A stretch of DNA of 7,708 bases from CAZFIO01 sp964519585 (lineage in GTDB: Bacteria; Bacillota; Clostridia; Tissierellales; Tissierellaceae). Made by a program: the position numbers and the translations under genes. The DNA lies in contig CAZFIO010000106.1 in the NCBI GenBank assembly GCA_964519585.1, positions 1 to 7,708 of the forward strand. The letters run 5' to 3'. The notes under the pieces are model-generated. The model saw only the letters and a program-made list of their open reading frames with translations. It was not told the DNA's origin and ran no database searches. Positions 5,433 to 7,708 of this stretch are shown here, piece by piece. Within the stretch, counting starts at the first letter, position 1. Each line of letters starts with the position of its first letter.

Positions 5433-6965
5433 CTAGTCTTTAATCCAGGCTCTAATCATATCTGCTGCAACATCTGGATTATCTTTTGCGTATTCTTTAG
5501 CCTTGTCTTCCTTTGGATTCTTCTTCATTTCAAGTTTCTCATCCAGGTCTTCTTCTTCCACCATCATCAGATCCCCTATAGGAGCGTAAATAGGAACTTG
5601 AGCTTCAGGTTCTTCCTCTTTCCTTCTCCTAGAAACAATGACAGTAATGATGGTTGCCAGTAATATTGCTCCTCCCCCTATAAGAATAAGAAGCTTGTAT
5701 TTATCAAAGAAGCCTTTTTCACCTGGTTCCTCAAGGTCCCCAGGATCATCTAAACCATCCATATGGCTCTTGTCAAAGGGAATCCCCTCTATGGAGATGA
5801 AGTCTCCTCTATCCACATCATAACCAGTGGCTGCTGCCACAATGCTGACAATCTTATCAGTGTTTGATTCACTTAGGTTGCCATCATATATTATAGATGT
5901 AGTTAGGCGGTTTACCTTACCTGGTGCCTTTATGGTTGTTCTTGTTTCACTAGATAATTCATTGTTGGTAATTCTTTCATAGATTCTATATAAATAATCT
6001 TCACTACCTATAAGATTACTAGGATTATCCCCTATAAGCCCATTGTCAGCAGGGTAGAAAACTTGGTCATAGTCCCCAGTAACCTGCTCACTCCTAATCA
6101 AGGGGTCAGAATATGTAATGCTAGTAGTTTCTTCAGCATCAAAGTCTAGATCAGCAAATACAGATATCCTAATCTTATGCCTGCCTAGGGCAGTGCCCAA
6201 AATATCGTATAAGTCTCCCTCTAACCTAGTTTGAAAGGAATCCCTCATCCTTTCAAATTGGTTGATACTACCTACACTTGATTGGGGGTTTTCATACTCC
6301 AAAAACCCACTTAAAAGGTTGCCCTTGGAGTCGATAATCTTTATATTCTTTTCAGGCAAATTGTCAACAGCACCTGATAGTAGGGCCGCTATACCCCTAA
6401 CCATATCTTCAGTAAAATTCCTAGAAGACTTTAAATCTATAAATACCGAAGCAGAAGCCTCTCTAGCTTCTGTGTCAAATATGGACTTCTCACTCATAAC
6501 AAGATGGACTTTGGCGGTATTTACCACATCCAAGGACATGATGGATCTTTGAAGCTCCCCAGTAAGGGCCCTTTGATACATGATTTTTCTATCTTCATCA
6601 GTAACCATCATCCCCATATTGTCAAAGATTTCAAAACCAGTAGACTTGTCTGGCATATTGCCATCCATGGCTAGTTGAAGCCTATAGGAATCCACATGTT
6701 TTTGGTCAATCAATATATCCCTTCCACCATTGGTAAGCTTGTAGGATATCTTTTTGCTTTCCAAGTCATTGACAATCCTGCCTGCATCTTCCAGCTCCAG
6801 GTTTGAAAAAAGGGTAGCAAAAGAAACCCTTCTGCCAAAGTATGAAAAGCCTAGTACTAGGATCATAATTAGGGCAACAAGGACTATAAGCCTATTTCTT
6901 TTTTTCTTGTCTATTTTGTCCCAACCACTCTTTGTATCTTCAAAGACTCTGTTAACTGTATCCAT
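5433..6965 (-). CDS. fliF: FliF, flagellar MS-ring protein
   Basis: 510 aa, in the normal range. FliF forms the MS ring in the cytoplasmic membrane, the base on which rod, switch and export gate assemble. It has two membrane helices: residues 25-44 (RLIVLVALIMILVLGF...) and 425-445 (LLILIGGGAILLATIITVIVS), each flanked by basic residues. The part between them is extracytoplasmic: a YscJ/FliF ring-building region (about 46-220, including TGFEIFDNMGMMVTDEDRK and AKVHLVMSEKSIF) and the FliF-specific C-terminal domain (about 250-400). The cytoplasmic tail is acidic and ends NPDVAADMIRAWIKD, the segment that binds the FliG N-terminus. The ATG at 6965 follows AAAGGGGT by about seven bases and lies 20 bases after the fliE stop. 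Confidence 0.97.
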   Translation of the reverse strand: MDTVNRVFEDTKSGWDKIDKKKRNRLIVLVALIMILVLGFSYFGRRVSFATLFSNLELEDAGRIVNDLESKKISYKLTNGGRDILIDQKHVDSYRLQLAMDGNMPDKSTGFEIFDNMGMMVTDEDRKIMYQRALTGELQRSIMSLDVVNTAKVHLVMSEKSIFDTEAREASASVFIDLKSSRNFTEDMVRGIAALLSGAVDNLPEKNIKIIDSKGNLLSGFLEYENPQSSVGSINQFERMRDSFQTRLEGDLYDILGTALGRHKIRISVFADLDFDAEETTSITYSDPLIRSEQVTGDYDQVFYPADNGLIGDNPSNLIGSEDYLYRIYERITNNELSSETRTTIKAPGKVNRLTTSIIYDGNLSESNTDKIVSIVAAATGYDVDRGDFISIEGIPFDKSHMDGLDDPGDLEEPGEKGFFDKYKLLILIGGGAILLATIITVIVSRRRKEEEPEAQVPIYAPIGDLMMVEEEDLDEKLEMKKNPKEDKAKEYAKDNPDVAADMIRAWIKD

Positions 6966-6985
6966 TTAAACTACCCCTTTAAATC

Positions 6986-7324
6986 CTATAATTGCATGTT
7001 GTTTATTTCCTTGTAGGCCTCGATACACTTGTTTCTTATTTGAACTGCCAGCTCCAAGGATAACCTAGCCTCTTCAGCTGCAATCATAACTGTGTGTATA
7101 TCTTCCACTTCTCCCCTAATAAAAGCCTCCACCAAATTATCAGCCTTGATTTGCTGGTTGTTAAGCTTTTCCATCTCCAGATTTATATAGTCCTTAAAAT
7201 TGATGGTTTCCTTTTCTGGTAAATTAGTTTCTAGGGTTTTTTGGGGCATACTTGCCTTGGATAGTTCACCTAGATAGTTTTCATTGGTCCTTAAGTAGTT
7301 ATTATATAAGGAAAATATATTCAT
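6986..7324 (-). CDS. fliE: FliE, flagellar hook-basal body junction protein
   Basis: 112 aa, as usual for FliE. It is an exported protein that links the MS ring (FliF) to the proximal rod and is among the first export substrates. The C-terminal half is strongly diagnostic: ADNLVEAFIRGEVEDIHTVM, then IAAEEARLSLELAVQIRNK and CIEAYKEINNMQL, matching the family core (A..FA.GE..D.H.VMIA.E.A...L...VQ.RNK...AY.EI..MQ.). The first 40 residues are variable and polar. The ATG at 7324 has GAGGGG (7335-7330) five bases upstream. It is 37 bases after flgC and 20 before fliF, as in the Bacillus operon. Confidence 0.96.
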   Translation of the reverse strand: MNIFSLYNNYLRTNENYLGELSKASMPQKTLETNLPEKETINFKDYINLEMEKLNNQQIKADNLVEAFIRGEVEDIHTVMIAAEEARLSLELAVQIRNKCIEAYKEINNMQL

Positions 7325-7361
7325 TCTTACCCCTCATTTCTTTCTCTTCCAAAAACCACAA

Positions 7362-7708
7362 TTAGCCCTTAGATATTTCTAGGGCTTTCTTTAGCATACT
7401 TTTACTTGCATTTAGGGCTGTAACATTGGCCTCGTAGGTCCTTTGGGTGTTGAGAAGAGCAATCATCTCATCCACCATATTTACATTGGGCATGGTTACA
7501 TAGCCAGCCTCATCTGCATCTGGATGATCTGGATCATAGATGACCTTCAAATTTTCCTCATCTTGGACAATCCCAGTAACCCGGACACCAGAAGACCTTC
7601 TTACTAGAAAGTTGTCCTGCCTAGCCCGACGGAGGCTTTCTTGAAATACTACTTCCTTTTTCAAATAAGGACCACCATCTTCAGTCCTAGTAGTATTAAT
7701 GTTGGCTA
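7362..7708 (-). CDS. flgC: FlgC, flagellar proximal rod protein (5' end outside window)
   Basis: The C-terminal 114 residues are present; the frame is open to the window edge, and roughly the first 30 residues of a typical 135-150 aa FlgC are missing. FlgC forms part of the proximal rod. Diagnostic segments are NINTTRTEDGGPY (from the edge inward), SGVRVTGIV, YDPDHPDADEAGYVTMPNVN and MVDEMIALLNTQRTYEANV. The C-terminus (NASKSMLKKALEI) is the rod/hook family coiled-coil end. A TTG at 7664 in this frame is internal and not a start. The stop TAA (7364-7362) lies 37 bases before fliE; flgB would be expected just outside the window. Confidence 0.96.
   Translation of the reverse strand, partial: ANINTTRTEDGGPYLKKEVVFQESLRRARQDNFLVRRSSGVRVTGIVQDEENLKVIYDPDHPDADEAGYVTMPNVNMVDEMIALLNTQRTYEANVTALNASKSMLKKALEISKG

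Noticed and set aside
7662..7664. TTG at 7664 as the start of a 100-residue protein
   Set aside because: The frame continues upstream to the window edge with residues that match FlgC (NINTTRTEDGGPY), so the TTG is an internal Leu codon.

Overview
This window is a stretch of a flagellar basal-body/hook operon, and every gene lies on the minus strand. Read in the direction of transcription (high to low coordinate), the order is flgC (5' end outside the window), fliE, fliF, fliG, fliH, fliI, fliJ, a 373-base gap, fliK and flgD (only its first 35 codons). No gene is supported on the plus strand. The order matches the large fla/che operon of Bacillus and Clostridia. The sequence is AT-rich, has strong GGAGG/GGGG-type ribosome binding sites, and uses ATA, AGA/AGG and CTA codons freely. 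Together these suggest a motile low-GC Firmicute, probably a clostridium or tissierellian; the genus cannot be fixed from this window.

The gene products form one assembly line. FlgC is a proximal rod protein and FliE joins the rod to the MS ring. FliF builds the MS ring in the membrane, and FliG is the rotor/switch protein docked on the FliF C-terminus. FliH, FliI and FliJ are the stator, ATPase and stalk of the export apparatus. FliK is the secreted hook-length ruler and substrate-specificity switch, and FlgD caps the growing hook. From flgC to fliJ the genes are tightly packed, with gaps of 37, 20, 11 and 20 bases, a 17-base overlap (fliG/fliH) and a 4-base GTGA overlap (fliH/fliI). All genes read through without frameshifts. 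The key family motifs are present: Walker A/B in FliI, the EHPQ and torque-helix charged residues in FliG, the GxxxG ladder in FliH, and the FliG-binding tail in FliF.

The unusual part is the fliJ-fliK gap (1558-1930). It is almost entirely short repeats laid end to end. They are a degenerate 7-bp tandem array just upstream of fliK, a palindromic composite (1675-1847) with two inverted copies of a GTCATC...GATC hairpin flanking a long GC-rich stem-loop, a 14-bp direct repeat, and an 11-bp tandem array that runs into the stop codon of fliJ. In Bacillus the gene ylxF sits at this position; none is present here. I see no new gene system. The repeat block is the feature most worth following up.
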